A stretch of 59,566 bases of DNA from an uncultured Lachnospiraceae bacterium. Lineage in GTDB: Bacteria > Bacillota > Clostridia > Lachnospirales > Lachnospiraceae. A model generated the notes under the pieces. It was given only the letters and a program-made list of their open reading frames with translations. It had not been told where the DNA came from and ran no database searches. Of the stretch, positions 42,108 to 51,111 are shown one piece after another. Position 1 is the first letter of the stretch, and every line of letters begins with the position of its first letter. The position numbers and the translations under genes were made by a program. The stretch is from positions 1 through 59,566 of the forward strand of contig CAMWJC010000010.1 in NCBI GenBank assembly GCA_947174495.1. Direction: 5' to 3'.

Positions 42108-43673
42108 AAAACGAAGGCATCATGGAAGGATATAATTGGAGCAGCCCTGCTTTTGGCAGGCATTGTGATGCTGGGTGTTTCGGTGTTTTTGTGCTTTAGC
42201 GGCGATATTTGGTATGATGAATTGTTCACTATGGGGTTGGCCGCTCAACCCCTTGGTGAACTGACTGCCATCACGGCAGCAGATGTACATCCGCCGCTTT
42301 ATTATATGATCGTGAAGGTGTTCCTCGGGACTTTTGGAGCAGGGAGAAACGGTATAGAACGGGTTATGCTTGCCAAGCTTATATCCGTACTGCCTTTTTT
42401 TCTGTGCATGATTTATGCAGTGACGAAAATAAGAAAATATTTTGGCTTGTTCAGCGCAGGGCTGTACTTCTTTTTACTTTTATCCATGCCGCAGATGGCG
42501 GATTATACGGTGGAAATAAGGATGTACGGTTATGCGCTTTTCTTTATTACAGCAGGGATGCTTCATGCCTATGAACTTACGGAGCTTACCGCAGATAAAA
42601 GAAAAAGGGTGTTTGACTGGGGAATGCTGACAGTTTATTCCCTTGCTGCCTGCTATACTCATTATTTCGCATGTGTGGCTGCCTGCATGATCTATGTTTA
42701 TTTACTTGGGGAAGCTTGTATTAATCATCGAATGAAACAGAGAATCAGACCGCTTTTGTTAAGTGGTGCGCTGTGTGCAGCGGGTTATATGCCATGGCTG
42801 ATTACAGCGGTAGTCTCACAGGTGAGAAATGTAAAAGAAAATTATTGGATACAGCCTCTTTCCATAAGAACGCTGGGCGGCTGCGTAAAATTTTTGTTTC
42901 GTCCGATAATGGGATATGAAATGCTTGGTAATGTGGCAGCAGTAATGCTGTGCATTCTTTATGGCATGGGTTTTATAATATGGATATATCGAAGTGTAAA
43001 AAGAAAGAATGATCATCAGGAGCAAAGAAAGCTGTTTTTTTGTGTAGGCTGTGTGGGCATACTCATAGGAATTATTGCATTCGGATTTTTGGCATCGGCG
43101 CTGGTTCGTCCGATTTTTGTCTACCGCTATATGCTTCCGGCAGCAGGTGTGTTCTGGCTGGCATTTTCTGTTATGATTTCAGAACTGAGACCTGGTAAAG
43201 CAGCAGGGACAATCATACTTTTATTTTTGTTTGTGATAGGGATCAGAAATTATCGCTCCTTTTACGGCGAAGAGATGTGGAAAAGGGTTCAGATGAGGGA
43301 AACTAAGGAAGCTCTAGCTCAAATCGGCAGCGAAGATATATTAATTTTTAATTTTGACCAAGTACAGGCGGTTGCATCGTATTACCTTGATAATGATTCT
43401 TGGCTTTGGTACGGAAATCCGGAAACTCTGATTTGCAGAATGTATCCTCAAAATCACAGTCTTGTAGAGGGAGAGTTTGAAGATCAAGAGGGGATAAAGA
43501 AGATTAGAGAACTGCTTGGAACAGGAAAAAATATTTGGTTTTTGGGAAGCGGAGCAGCAAGAGATGAGATCATACAGAAATGGGAAGCAGAAGGTATAGG
43601 CGCGTATGAACACTCAAGTGTGCTGCTGGAACGGTATTGGTTTAACATCTATTCTGTAAAGAATCTTCTATAA
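42105..43673 (+). CDS. Polytopic glycosyltransferase-like membrane protein (GT39/ArnT type)
   Basis: This 522-residue protein has about ten membrane helices. The first outside loop carries a catalytic-looking acidic motif, FSGDIWYDELFTMGLAAQ, then DVHPPLYYMIVKVFLG. This matches the DE plus HPPLYY pattern of PMT/ArnT-like (GT39/GT83) glycosyltransferases that use lipid-linked sugars. The C-terminal 130 residues form a soluble domain. Substrate and acceptor are unknown; surface polymers or the neighbouring pilins are only possibilities. The start ATG 42105 uses the GGAGG of the repeated cassette; an in-frame ATG at 42084 lies inside it. A promoter for the pilus operon follows. Confidence 0.8.
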   Translation: MKTKASWKDIIGAALLLAGIVMLGVSVFLCFSGDIWYDELFTMGLAAQPLGELTAITAADVHPPLYYMIVKVFLGTFGAGRNGIERVMLAKLISVLPFFLCMIYAVTKIRKYFGLFSAGLYFFLLLSMPQMADYTVEIRMYGYALFFITAGMLHAYELTELTADKRKRVFDWGMLTVYSLAACYTHYFACVAACMIYVYLLGEACINHRMKQRIRPLLLSGALCAAGYMPWLITAVVSQVRNVKENYWIQPLSIRTLGGCVKFLFRPIMGYEMLGNVAAVMLCILYGMGFIIWIYRSVKRKNDHQEQRKLFFCVGCVGILIGIIAFGFLASALVRPIFVYRYMLPAAGVFWLAFSVMISELRPGKAAGTIILLFLFVIGIRNYRSFYGEEMWKRVQMRETKEALAQIGSEDILIFNFDQVQAVASYYLDNDSWLWYGNPETLICRMYPQNHSLVEGEFEDQEGIKKIRELLGTGKNIWFLGSGAARDEIIQKWEAEGIGAYEHSSVLLERYWFNIYSVKNLL

Positions 43674-43687
43674 AGAATTTTATAACA

Positions 43688-43716
43688 TTGACGGGAGAAG
43701 CAAAAAACGATAAAAT
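43688..43716 (+). promoter_or_regulatory. Promoter of the pilus operon
   Basis: TTGACG (43688-43693), a 17-bp spacer and TAAAAT (43711-43716) lie 43 bp before the pilin ATG; GGGGG (43750-43754) serves as its ribosome site. Confidence 0.65.
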
Positions 43717-43758
43717 AGGTAATATAGTAGATTCTGACAGAAAAAGACGGGGGAAAAT

Positions 43759-44223
43759 ATGGAGAAGCGGATTATACATAAAAAAGACAATCATGTGATA
43801 GGGCAAAATCAGGGTTTTACTCTTGTGGAGATGATCGTGGTCATGGTCATTCTGACGGTGCTTGCGGCCATATTGATACCGGGTCTTATGGGATGGATTG
43901 ACGAAGCGAAGGGGAAACAGTATGTGCTTAGCGCAAGAAGCGTCTACATGGCAGCCCAGGCAATCGAATCGGAGAAGTATGCGGCCTGGGATGGAACGGT
44001 GGCTCATGCCAACCATGATTTGTCCGAGAATGACAAAGAAAGAATTTTGCGGATGGCAGATGCGGACGGGGCAGAGATAGAAAGCGTTGAATTTGAGAGT
44101 GAAACGCTGGGAGGAAGCGGAGTATCATCAAATCACGGATATTTTACAGTTGTAGGCATTACCGTTAAGTATGAAGGCGCTACGGTGACATTGGCAGATG
44201 GTATATGGACAGTAATTCAGTAG
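43759..44223 (+). CDS. Type IV pilin-like major prepilin
   Basis: This 154-residue protein has a class III signal: a basic leader of about 18 residues ending NQG, then FTLVEMIVVMVILTVLAAIL with the invariant Glu at +5 of the mature chain. A small globular part with GMG-type loops follows. A prepilin peptidase would cut after the Gly and the helix would pack in the pilus core. As the first gene of the cluster, and separated from pilC by a strong hairpin, it is the best candidate for the major pilin. It has no cysteine pair. The peptidase is not in the window. Confidence 0.88.
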   Translation: MEKRIIHKKDNHVIGQNQGFTLVEMIVVMVILTVLAAILIPGLMGWIDEAKGKQYVLSARSVYMAAQAIESEKYAAWDGTVAHANHDLSENDKERILRMADADGAEIESVEFESETLGGSGVSSNHGYFTVVGITVKYEGATVTLADGIWTVIQ

Positions 44224-44242
44224 CAGAAGAATTCAAGGGTGA

Positions 44243-44272
44243 GATTAGCGGTGTTTTCAGACACCGCTAATC
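44243..44272 (+). promoter_or_regulatory. Perfect 12-bp hairpin between pilin and pilC
   Basis: GATTAGCGGTGT (44243-44254), loop TTTCAG, ACACCGCTAATC (44261-44272), not followed by a T-run. Such intercistronic hairpins often protect an upstream mRNA segment from 3' decay or limit read-through, which would raise pilin levels above the assembly proteins. Confidence 0.6.
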
Positions 44273-44316
44273 TGGCATATAAACCAAAGTAATAGAAAAG
44301 AAAGGCATGGTTAAAA

Positions 44317-45522
44317 ATGGCGAAATTTAGATATCTGGCCAGAGATAAACAAGGGGATACGATCAGCGGAATCATGCACGCTATCGATGAGGATGACTTA
44401 TATCGCAAGTTAAAAGAGCAGGACAAATTTCTGATCGATACGGAGAGCGGGATGGAAGATTCTGCAACCAGGCAGCTTCCTCTGCTTATGCTTTCTGAGT
44501 TTAACAGGGAATTGGGGGATATGCTGGGAGCTGGAGTAACGCTGGTTCGTGCGTTTACGATCTTGTCTCAGGAGGAGACCAGGAAGCCGAAAGAGAGAGC
44601 TGTGCTGACGTCGGTGCTTAAGCTCATCAGGCAGGGAGAAGCCGTTTCCGATGCTATGGAACAGCAAAACGGGGCATTTCCGTTATTGATGGTGAATATG
44701 TACAGGGCAGCGGAGACCAGCGGAAAGCTTGCCGATACAGCCAAAAGGCTGGCAGTCCACTATGAGAAGGAACATCAACTGAATATTAAGATTCGTGGTG
44801 CAACCATATATCCTAAGATATTAACGGGATTGGTGGTTGTGGTGCTTATATTTATCATGAGTTTTATTTTGCCTCAGCTTACAGATATGTTTGACAGTCT
44901 GGAGACGCTGCCGGCGGCCACCAGAATTTTATTTGGTATCAGCGGTTTTGTGGGGCGGAACTGGAAAGGGCTTATACCGGCTGCGGTTGTGGCAGTGGTT
45001 ATTCTGATCATGCTGGGGAGAATGCCGGCGGTGCGGTTGTGGCGTGACCGGATGAAACTGAAATTTCCAGTGATAGGACGACTTTTAATGGTTATTTATA
45101 CAGCGAGATTTGCCAGAAACCTAAGTTCACTGTACAGTTCGGGAATTCCTATTATCACAGCCATGCAGATATCCAGGAAGACAATAGGAAACAGTTACAT
45201 AGAGAGACAATTTGACGCGGCGATCGGATGTCTTCGCGCAGGAGGATCTTTAAGTGAAGCACTGGAAAAAATAAAAGGGTTCCGCAAAAAGCTTCCTTCT
45301 GTTGTCAGAGTCGGGGAGGAGAGCGGTGATCTGGTTCAAATGTTGGATGCGATGGCGGATTCCTTCGACTATGAATCGGAGATGGCCGTAAATCGGCTGA
45401 TCAGTTATCTGGAACCGGTATTGATCACATTAATGGCAGTATTGATCGGTTTTATCATGATAGCGGTTATGATGCCGATTTATGAGTCTTATTCAACGAT
45501 TGGTTCCTCTGCATACTATTAA
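44317..45522 (+). CDS. pilC: PilC/GspF-family inner-membrane platform protein
   Basis: This 401-residue protein has the T2SSF architecture: two homologous domains, the first with ELGDMLGAGVTLVRAFTIL and the second with ARNLSSLYSSGIPIITAMQI, each followed by membrane helices. There are three to four membrane segments in all and a final LEPVLITLMAVLIGFIMIAVMMPIYE. It is the membrane platform that the PilB ATPase turns or moves to extrude pilin subunits. GAAAGG precedes ATG 44317. The gene order pilin-pilC-pilMN-pilO-pilB is characteristic of clostridial type IV pilus clusters. Confidence 0.9.
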   Translation: MAKFRYLARDKQGDTISGIMHAIDEDDLYRKLKEQDKFLIDTESGMEDSATRQLPLLMLSEFNRELGDMLGAGVTLVRAFTILSQEETRKPKERAVLTSVLKLIRQGEAVSDAMEQQNGAFPLLMVNMYRAAETSGKLADTAKRLAVHYEKEHQLNIKIRGATIYPKILTGLVVVVLIFIMSFILPQLTDMFDSLETLPAATRILFGISGFVGRNWKGLIPAAVVAVVILIMLGRMPAVRLWRDRMKLKFPVIGRLLMVIYTARFARNLSSLYSSGIPIITAMQISRKTIGNSYIERQFDAAIGCLRAGGSLSEALEKIKGFRKKLPSVVRVGEESGDLVQMLDAMADSFDYESEMAVNRLISYLEPVLITLMAVLIGFIMIAVMMPIYESYSTIGSSAYY

Positions 45523-45537
45523 AGGGAGAAAAAGTCT

Positions 45538-46995
45538 ATGATATTATATTTATCAAATCGTCTGGTTCAGGCGGTGGAAATAAGAGATAAAAATACGGTT
45601 CTTGTTTGTCAGGATATGGCTCCGGAGGGGAGTATTATTAACGGGATTGTGACAGATGAGGAGATGTTCCTTTCATGGATCAGGCAGTTCGTGACGGATA
45701 ACCGGCTGCCTCACAAGGAATGCAGACTTGTCATAAACAGCACGCAGCTGAACAGCCGGGTTCTTGAGCTTCCCAAGATCGGTAATAAAGAGTTGAAAAA
45801 GATGATCGCCAGAGAATTTGCGGACAGTAGAACCGAAAATACGGTGTTTTCTTATCAGGTTCTGGAAACGTTACCTGGTGGAAAAATGCAACGCATTTTT
45901 GCCGTTGCTGCGGAAAGAGAATTTCTGGAAGGCTATATTCGGCTATTTGCTCAGGCCGGTGTGGAGATTATTTCCATAGAAGCAGCAATTGCCAACTTTG
46001 TAAGGCGTTTTATGGAAGCTCCTGAAATTCGCAAAAATAACTGCATTGTCCAAATTTTGGATGGACAGGAGATTGTCAGTATTCTATTTGTCAAGGGCGT
46101 ATATCTCTATTCCCAGAGAAACCGGATTTTTTCCGAGGATGATCAGAAGGCCCTTGCCGCGGAGGCGGGAGCGGTAGTAGAAAGACTTCTTCAGTTTGCA
46201 ACTTCACAGCATGTGGAGGATCCTGTTAGCGTACTGTATTTGTGCGGACAGAACCAGACTGAACTTAAGAATGTGATCGAGGAGAACAGAGAATTTACGC
46301 AGCAAATCGCTCCTCGTATTTATCGGGATGAAAGACGCAAAATAAAGAAACGAACGGGGAATGAAGGAACCGTAGAGTTTGTTTATCCTATGGGAAGTTC
46401 CCAGAAAGTAGATAAATCTGCGGATTTTGTCAGACAGCTGAAACAGGAAAGTGCGAAAAATGTTAAGCGAAGAGAAATTATGGAGATTATTCTTCCGGTG
46501 ATATTATCGCTTTCCGCCTGTCTTATTATAACTGCGGTAATGGGCGGTATGTATCTGAGTCGTGATTCCAGACTTCGAAAAATGGAGAGAGGTATGCAGG
46601 ATTCCTCCGTTGCGGATGATCGTGCTTCTTATGAACTTGCACAGGCAAGTATCTCCAATATGGAAAAGAAAATGGAGGAGGCCGGAAAACTCTGGGAGCA
46701 GGTGATGAGTTACCCCACGTTCCATTCATCTCTTGACAATGTTCTTCAGTCCTGTGCTGGAAGTGAAGTGACAGTGGAGATCAGGAGCTTTAACAGAGAC
46801 AGTGGTATCCTTACCGTCAACGCTTCGGCAGGAAATGTGCAAGAGGTCAGTGATTTTGTGGAAAGGCTTCAGCAGCAGGAAATATTTGAATCGGTGGAAT
46901 ATAGTGGATATACGCTTGTGAGCGGGCAGGATACTTATAATATTCATGTGGTGTGTGCCCTTTCAGCGGGAGCAGGCAGAGGGGAGGCAGAATAA
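45538..46995 (+). CDS. PilM-PilN fusion, pilus assembly protein
   Basis: Residues 1 to about 300 form an actin-like PilM domain (MILYLSNRLVQAVEIRDKNT at the start; phosphate-loop-like VQILDGQEIVSILFVKG further on). A basic stretch follows, then a single membrane helix at about 320-345 (LPVILSLSACLIITAVMGG), a coiled coil, and a PilN-like periplasmic-type domain of ferredoxin fold (VTVEIRSFNRDSGILTVNAS). In most bacteria PilM (cytoplasmic) and PilN (membrane) are separate and bind through PilN's N-terminal tail; here they are one chain. It links the ATPase/platform to PilO. A 15-bp gap follows pilC. Its TAA overlaps the next ATG. Confidence 0.8.
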   Translation: MILYLSNRLVQAVEIRDKNTVLVCQDMAPEGSIINGIVTDEEMFLSWIRQFVTDNRLPHKECRLVINSTQLNSRVLELPKIGNKELKKMIAREFADSRTENTVFSYQVLETLPGGKMQRIFAVAAEREFLEGYIRLFAQAGVEIISIEAAIANFVRRFMEAPEIRKNNCIVQILDGQEIVSILFVKGVYLYSQRNRIFSEDDQKALAAEAGAVVERLLQFATSQHVEDPVSVLYLCGQNQTELKNVIEENREFTQQIAPRIYRDERRKIKKRTGNEGTVEFVYPMGSSQKVDKSADFVRQLKQESAKNVKRREIMEIILPVILSLSACLIITAVMGGMYLSRDSRLRKMERGMQDSSVADDRASYELAQASISNMEKKMEEAGKLWEQVMSYPTFHSSLDNVLQSCAGSEVTVEIRSFNRDSGILTVNASAGNVQEVSDFVERLQQQEIFESVEYSGYTLVSGQDTYNIHVVCALSAGAGRGEAE

Positions 46996-47801
46996 TGAAT
47001 ATGGTCATTACAGAGAGAGATAAAAAGCTTCTCGGCATTCTGGCAGCATTTTTAATAGTCCTTATGTTTTTTTTACTGGTGTTCAAGCCGTTGGCAGCCA
47101 AAAACAAACAGATTAAAAGTGAACTGAGAGCGGCAACGGAGCAGGAGATTGAGGTTGATAATAAGGCATCCGGCGCTCAGGATATGGCAGCAAAGGAGGA
47201 ACAGACTAAGGAGCAGCTTGGAAATGTGCTTGCGCGTTATTATCCGATGCAGCAGAGTCAGGGAGCGGAAAGAATGATAACAACCCTGATGCTGAACCAT
47301 AATATGTCCATTCAGAGCCTTTCCGTTACGATGCCGGAAACAGCAAGTGTAATCAAATGGTATCAATATACTGAAGAAGGCAGGGAAGAAGCGATAACCC
47401 CGCCTAAGAGCGCGGATGAAACAGGAAATGTTCTTTCTCTTTATACGGCGAGAGTCACTTGTGTGATTGAGGGTTCTGATCAGGATCTCTGGCAGCTGGT
47501 AGATGATATTTCCGATCATTATCCGTCAATCAGTATTTCTAATGCAGAGTGGGTGACTATAGAACAGCCGGTGGCAGAACCACCCCGTCCTGTGCCGACT
47601 CCAACTCCGGAACCGGTGGATGAGAGTGACAATGAGGGTATCGTAGATGATGAGTTTGATCTTACCGGAGATGAAGAATTTGATCTTGAAGAGGAAGAGG
47701 AATTTGTGGAACCGGAACCGCAAGTGATAATGCCGGTAACGCAGACGGTTAAGTCAGACAGGCTGACAATCAGTTTTGAAATATATATGTGTAATCAGTG
47801 A
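46995..47801 (+). CDS. PilO-like pilus assembly protein
   Basis: This 268-residue protein has a short cytoplasmic start (MNMVITERDKKLL), one membrane helix (LGILAAFLIVLMFFLLVFKP), a coiled coil (AKNKQIKSELRAATEQEIEV) and an outside ferredoxin-like domain. It is then interrupted by an unusual Pro-rich and very acidic segment (PPRPVPTPTPEPVDESD, then DEEFDLEEEEEFVEPEP) before a last beta strand. PilO pairs with PilN; the context supports that role. The start at 46995 overlaps the stop of the PilMN gene and has GGGGAGG upstream, so the longer frame from 46953 is rejected. Confidence 0.78.
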   Translation: MNMVITERDKKLLGILAAFLIVLMFFLLVFKPLAAKNKQIKSELRAATEQEIEVDNKASGAQDMAAKEEQTKEQLGNVLARYYPMQQSQGAERMITTLMLNHNMSIQSLSVTMPETASVIKWYQYTEEGREEAITPPKSADETGNVLSLYTARVTCVIEGSDQDLWQLVDDISDHYPSISISNAEWVTIEQPVAEPPRPVPTPTPEPVDESDNEGIVDDEFDLTGDEEFDLEEEEEFVEPEPQVIMPVTQTVKSDRLTISFEIYMCNQ

Positions 47802-47815
47802 TGGAGGTTCAGAGT

Positions 47816-49519
47816 ATGGAAGCGATGACCGGCAAAAATTTAAAAATCGGTGATATGTTAAAGGAGCAGGGATACCTGTCCGATGAAGATCTGCAGAAAG
47901 CTCTGGAAGTTCAGAAAAAGGAAAAGGGCAAACGTCTGGGAGAGGTTCTGATCGAACAGGGATATATTACGGAAAGTCAGATGCTGGAGGCCATGGCAGT
48001 TAAAATGGACTGCCAGGTGATTAATGTCAGCAGTCTTACCGTTGAAATCGAGGCAGTGGAAAAGATCCCGAGACAGGTAGCGGAAAAGTACTGTGTGCTG
48101 CCGGTGGGAATGCTGGGGAACAGCCTTCAAGTAATCGTCAATGATCCTTTGAATTTTTATGGTCTTGAAGATGTCCGACAGATTACAGGTATGGAGCTGA
48201 CTATCTTTCTCAGTGAAAAGGCACCGCTCCTTAAAGCTATCCATTTTTATTATGCTGAAGTTTCCGCAAAGGAAGCTGCAAATAAAGCAAACGAGGCAAC
48301 GGAAGCGCAAAACGTGGAAGAGATGGAGGTGGAGGAAGGCGATGATGATACTCCGATCATCAATTTGCTGAATTCCCTTATCCAGCGTGCTTACAGCACG
48401 AATGCCAGCGACATTCATATTGAACCTTTTGAGGATAAGACCAGTGTTCGTATGAGGATAGACGGAACGATCGTGGATTATGTTACGTTGAAGACCAATG
48501 TACATAATTCACTGATTGCCAGAATAAAGATTCTGGCGGAATTGGACATTGCGGAGAGAAGATCGCCTCAGGATGGACATTTTAAAGTGCGTCAACCGGA
48601 AGGGTATTTGAATATTCGTGTTTCCGTTATTCCTACCGTGTTCGGAGAGAAGGCGGTTTTACGTCTTCTTGCAGGAAATGCAAGAATTGACAACAGTAAT
48701 CAGTTTGGAATGCTGGATGAGGATTATCAGAAGCTTTTGCGCATGCTGCGATCTCCGAATGGAATTATTTATCTCACGGGGCCTACTGGTTCCGGTAAGA
48801 CTACAACGCTTTATATGATTTTGGAAGAGCTGGCTAAACGAAATGTAAATATATCAACGATAGAGGACCCGGTGGAAAAGAATCTACCAAGGGTAAATCA
48901 GATGCAGGTCAATCCGCTGGCGGGGCTAACGTTTGATACCGGCCTTCGGGCACTGCTGCGGCAGGACCCCGATATTATCATGGTGGGTGAGACCAGAGAT
49001 TCGGAAACCGCATCGATTTCCGTTCGTTCGGCTCTTACGGGACACCTTGTTTTTTCAACCCTTCATACAAATGATGCCGCATCCTCTGCAATCCGTCTGA
49101 AGGATATGGGGCTGGAGCCGTATTTGATTGCTAATTCACTTGTGGGCGTAGTGGCACAGAGACTGATGCGCAAGGTGTGTCAGGAATGCTGCGAAGAAAG
49201 AGAGCTGACCGAAGAAGATGCAAATCTGATTGGTGCAAGTCTGGCAGATGAAACACTTCCGCGTATGGTCAAAAAGGCATGTGGATGCCCAGTCTGCAAT
49301 AACACCGGTTACCGGGGGCGTATTGCGGTCCATGAGATCATGACGATTGACAAAGAAGTGCGCCGTATGATCACAGAAAGTGTTCAAGTGGAAGAGCTTA
49401 AGGATTATCTACTTAAAAAGCAGGAAATGAAGACTTTGAAGCAGAGTGCATTATACTATTTGAGAAATGGTGTTACAACAGTAGAAGAAGTTGTGAAGGT
49501 GGCATATTATGAGGAATAG
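47816..49519 (+). CDS. pilB: PilB/GspE-family pilus extension ATPase
   Basis: This 567-residue secretion ATPase has an N-terminal MshEN/T2SSE_N domain with tandem helical repeats (KIGDMLKEQGYLSDEDLQKA, then RLGEVLIEQGYITESQMLEA). The catalytic domain has Walker A GPTGSGKTTT, the Asp box STIEDPVE, Walker B DIIMVGETRDSETA and the His box FSTLHTNDAA. A tetracysteine zinc motif (CQECC ... CGCPVCNNTGYRGR) is also present. It powers pilus extension. ATG 47816 is preferred to 47798/47801 because GGAGG (47803-47807) lies just before it. No PilT retraction ATPase is in the window. Confidence 0.94.
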   Translation: MEAMTGKNLKIGDMLKEQGYLSDEDLQKALEVQKKEKGKRLGEVLIEQGYITESQMLEAMAVKMDCQVINVSSLTVEIEAVEKIPRQVAEKYCVLPVGMLGNSLQVIVNDPLNFYGLEDVRQITGMELTIFLSEKAPLLKAIHFYYAEVSAKEAANKANEATEAQNVEEMEVEEGDDDTPIINLLNSLIQRAYSTNASDIHIEPFEDKTSVRMRIDGTIVDYVTLKTNVHNSLIARIKILAELDIAERRSPQDGHFKVRQPEGYLNIRVSVIPTVFGEKAVLRLLAGNARIDNSNQFGMLDEDYQKLLRMLRSPNGIIYLTGPTGSGKTTTLYMILEELAKRNVNISTIEDPVEKNLPRVNQMQVNPLAGLTFDTGLRALLRQDPDIIMVGETRDSETASISVRSALTGHLVFSTLHTNDAASSAIRLKDMGLEPYLIANSLVGVVAQRLMRKVCQECCEERELTEEDANLIGASLADETLPRMVKKACGCPVCNNTGYRGRIAVHEIMTIDKEVRRMITESVQVEELKDYLLKKQEMKTLKQSALYYLRNGVTTVEEVVKVAYYEE

Positions 49520-50156
49520 GAAGCGGCAGGCTTCAGACGGGGGATTTACTCTCGTGGAATTGGTAGTCAGCTTTGTGATTATGCTGATACTGGTGACCCT
49601 TAGTGTGGCAGGTGTGCTTGCTTATCAGGATTATGCCGATTATAAAAGGCAAAACAGTTATGCCCAGACGCTCTTTTCGGCAGCTCAGACGAAGCTTATT
49701 GATTATAGCGTCAGAGGGCAGATGAAGCAATTGGAGGAGTCGGCGTCCAATACCGTAGATTTATCTCTGATTGTTACGCCGGACGGAATACCGGCCTCTG
49801 AAAGTGAGCGGGCGGAAGCGGTCAAAAACGGAAATATTTATTGTCTGGTAGGTGACCGGGACAGTTACGAGAAATATCGTGCCGGGGAATATGAAGGAAG
49901 GAACGACCGGGAGAGCAGAGCCTACCGGGCTTTGTACGGGATTTTTGATGAGTTTTTGTTCGACAAAAGTATTTTGGATGCCTGTATTGCCATAGAGTTT
50001 AATCCGGACTGCGGTCAGGTATATAGTGTATTGTACAGTGATAAGTGCAGTAAATTTACCTATATGGAATCAAACCGGAACGGAAGAGTGAACATAAATG
50101 ACAGGCAGGAAGATTATCGGAATGAATATATGATAGGCTATTACGGTCTTGATTAG
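49509..50156 (+). CDS. Minor prepilin-like protein
   Basis: This 215-residue protein starts with a basic leader and GG|FTLVELVVSFVIMLILVTLS, a prepilin cleavage site with Glu at +5, then a hydrophobic helix. The remaining soluble part is rich in Tyr and Asp and includes two cysteines (DACIAIEFNPDCG and SDKCSKF). Its size suggests a minor pilin or pseudopilin that initiates assembly or displays a binding surface. It overlaps pilB by 11 bp. Confidence 0.85.
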   Translation: MRNRKRQASDGGFTLVELVVSFVIMLILVTLSVAGVLAYQDYADYKRQNSYAQTLFSAAQTKLIDYSVRGQMKQLEESASNTVDLSLIVTPDGIPASESERAEAVKNGNIYCLVGDRDSYEKYRAGEYEGRNDRESRAYRALYGIFDEFLFDKSILDACIAIEFNPDCGQVYSVLYSDKCSKFTYMESNRNGRVNINDRQEDYRNEYMIGYYGLD

Positions 50157-50169
50157 AAAGGAGCCCTCT

Positions 50170-50769
50170 GTGAAAAAGGAGTGTAATATCGGCCGGAACA
50201 ATACCGGAGCAACAACCATTGTAGTGATTTGTGTAATGGCTGTTATTATGGCGCTTTCACTGGGGCTGTTTCTCACGGCTTCTGTGCTTTTAAGTACATC
50301 GGGAAGAACGCTGGCTTCTGAACAAAGCAGGATTTTGGCGGTTTCTTTCAGTGAAGAGGTTGAAGAAATGCTGACTTCGGATCGGTATGCCTTTGGCAGT
50401 TTATCTGCGGAGGAGGCAGGGCGTGCGGAAAATACTACGGGGAGTTCCATCTGGTATTATGTAAAACAAAGCATCACTGACGGATCGTGGCCTTATTATG
50501 ATGAGGATGATACAGTGGTACACAGCCGTGAAAATGCGGTCCGCACTTTTCAGATCAGTCGGGATGGAACAGTGGGGGAAGTAGTGGACATTCGTCTTTC
50601 CATGTATTGGACAAGAGAGGGAAAAGGTAACAGACCGGGGAGACTCGTAGTGGAGACAACAGCAGTGAGCAAGGAACAAAGCTGTAGTATTACCGATGTA
50701 TATGAATTGGATATGACGATGCTTGGAGATTATGAGAGATGGAGCTGGAAGCATGTTGAAAAGAAGTAA
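50170..50769 (+). CDS. Pilus-associated membrane protein (PilX-like)
   Basis: This 199-residue protein starts at GTG 50170, six bases after AAAGGAG; the upstream TTG at 50149 is rejected. A basic start (KKECNIGRNNTGATTIVVI) leads into one long hydrophobic helix. The NTGATTIVVI boundary is prepilin-like but lacks the Glu5 of true prepilins, as in PilX/GspK-like accessory subunits. The rest is soluble and acidic. Position between two prepilins supports a role in the pilus tip or priming complex. Confidence 0.65.
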   Translation: MKKECNIGRNNTGATTIVVICVMAVIMALSLGLFLTASVLLSTSGRTLASEQSRILAVSFSEEVEEMLTSDRYAFGSLSAEEAGRAENTTGSSIWYYVKQSITDGSWPYYDEDDTVVHSRENAVRTFQISRDGTVGEVVDIRLSMYWTREGKGNRPGRLVVETTAVSKEQSCSITDVYELDMTMLGDYERWSWKHVEKK

Positions 50770-51094
50770 AAAAGAGAAAAATCAGGGAACGACAATGATT
50801 ACGGTGGTGATTTCTTTTGCACTGCTTCTTTTGTTTGTGACAAGTTATTTTCGGATACAGAAGCTTTCTACGGAAATGATGATGGATTCGAAGGATATGA
50901 TTTTGAATAATAGCCATTTAGTCGAAGCATTTTATATGGGAGAGACAGACAACCAGATAGTTGCGGATCAGACCAATATCATTTTTTCCGGAGAATGGGG
51001 TTCCTTTTATGTGACGGGAACACTGAAAAGAGCAGATAAAGAAGAATTAAGTGGAACCATTTATTATTTTGATACCATCCAAATCAATCAGTAG
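50753..51094 (+). CDS. Small pilus-associated single-helix protein
   Basis: This 113-residue protein begins at ATG 50753 inside the end of the preceding gene, after GGAGCTGG. The start LKRSKKEKNQGTTMITVVIS resembles a prepilin leader (basic, NQG, hydrophobic helix) but again lacks Glu at +5. A short soluble domain with FSGEWGSFYVTGTLKRA follows. Probably a minor pilin-like subunit; I cannot assign it to a named family. Confidence 0.6.
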   Translation: MLKRSKKEKNQGTTMITVVISFALLLLFVTSYFRIQKLSTEMMMDSKDMILNNSHLVEAFYMGETDNQIVADQTNIIFSGEWGSFYVTGTLKRADKEELSGTIYYFDTIQINQ

Positions 51095-51111
51095 CAGCCA
51101 AAGGGATAAAA

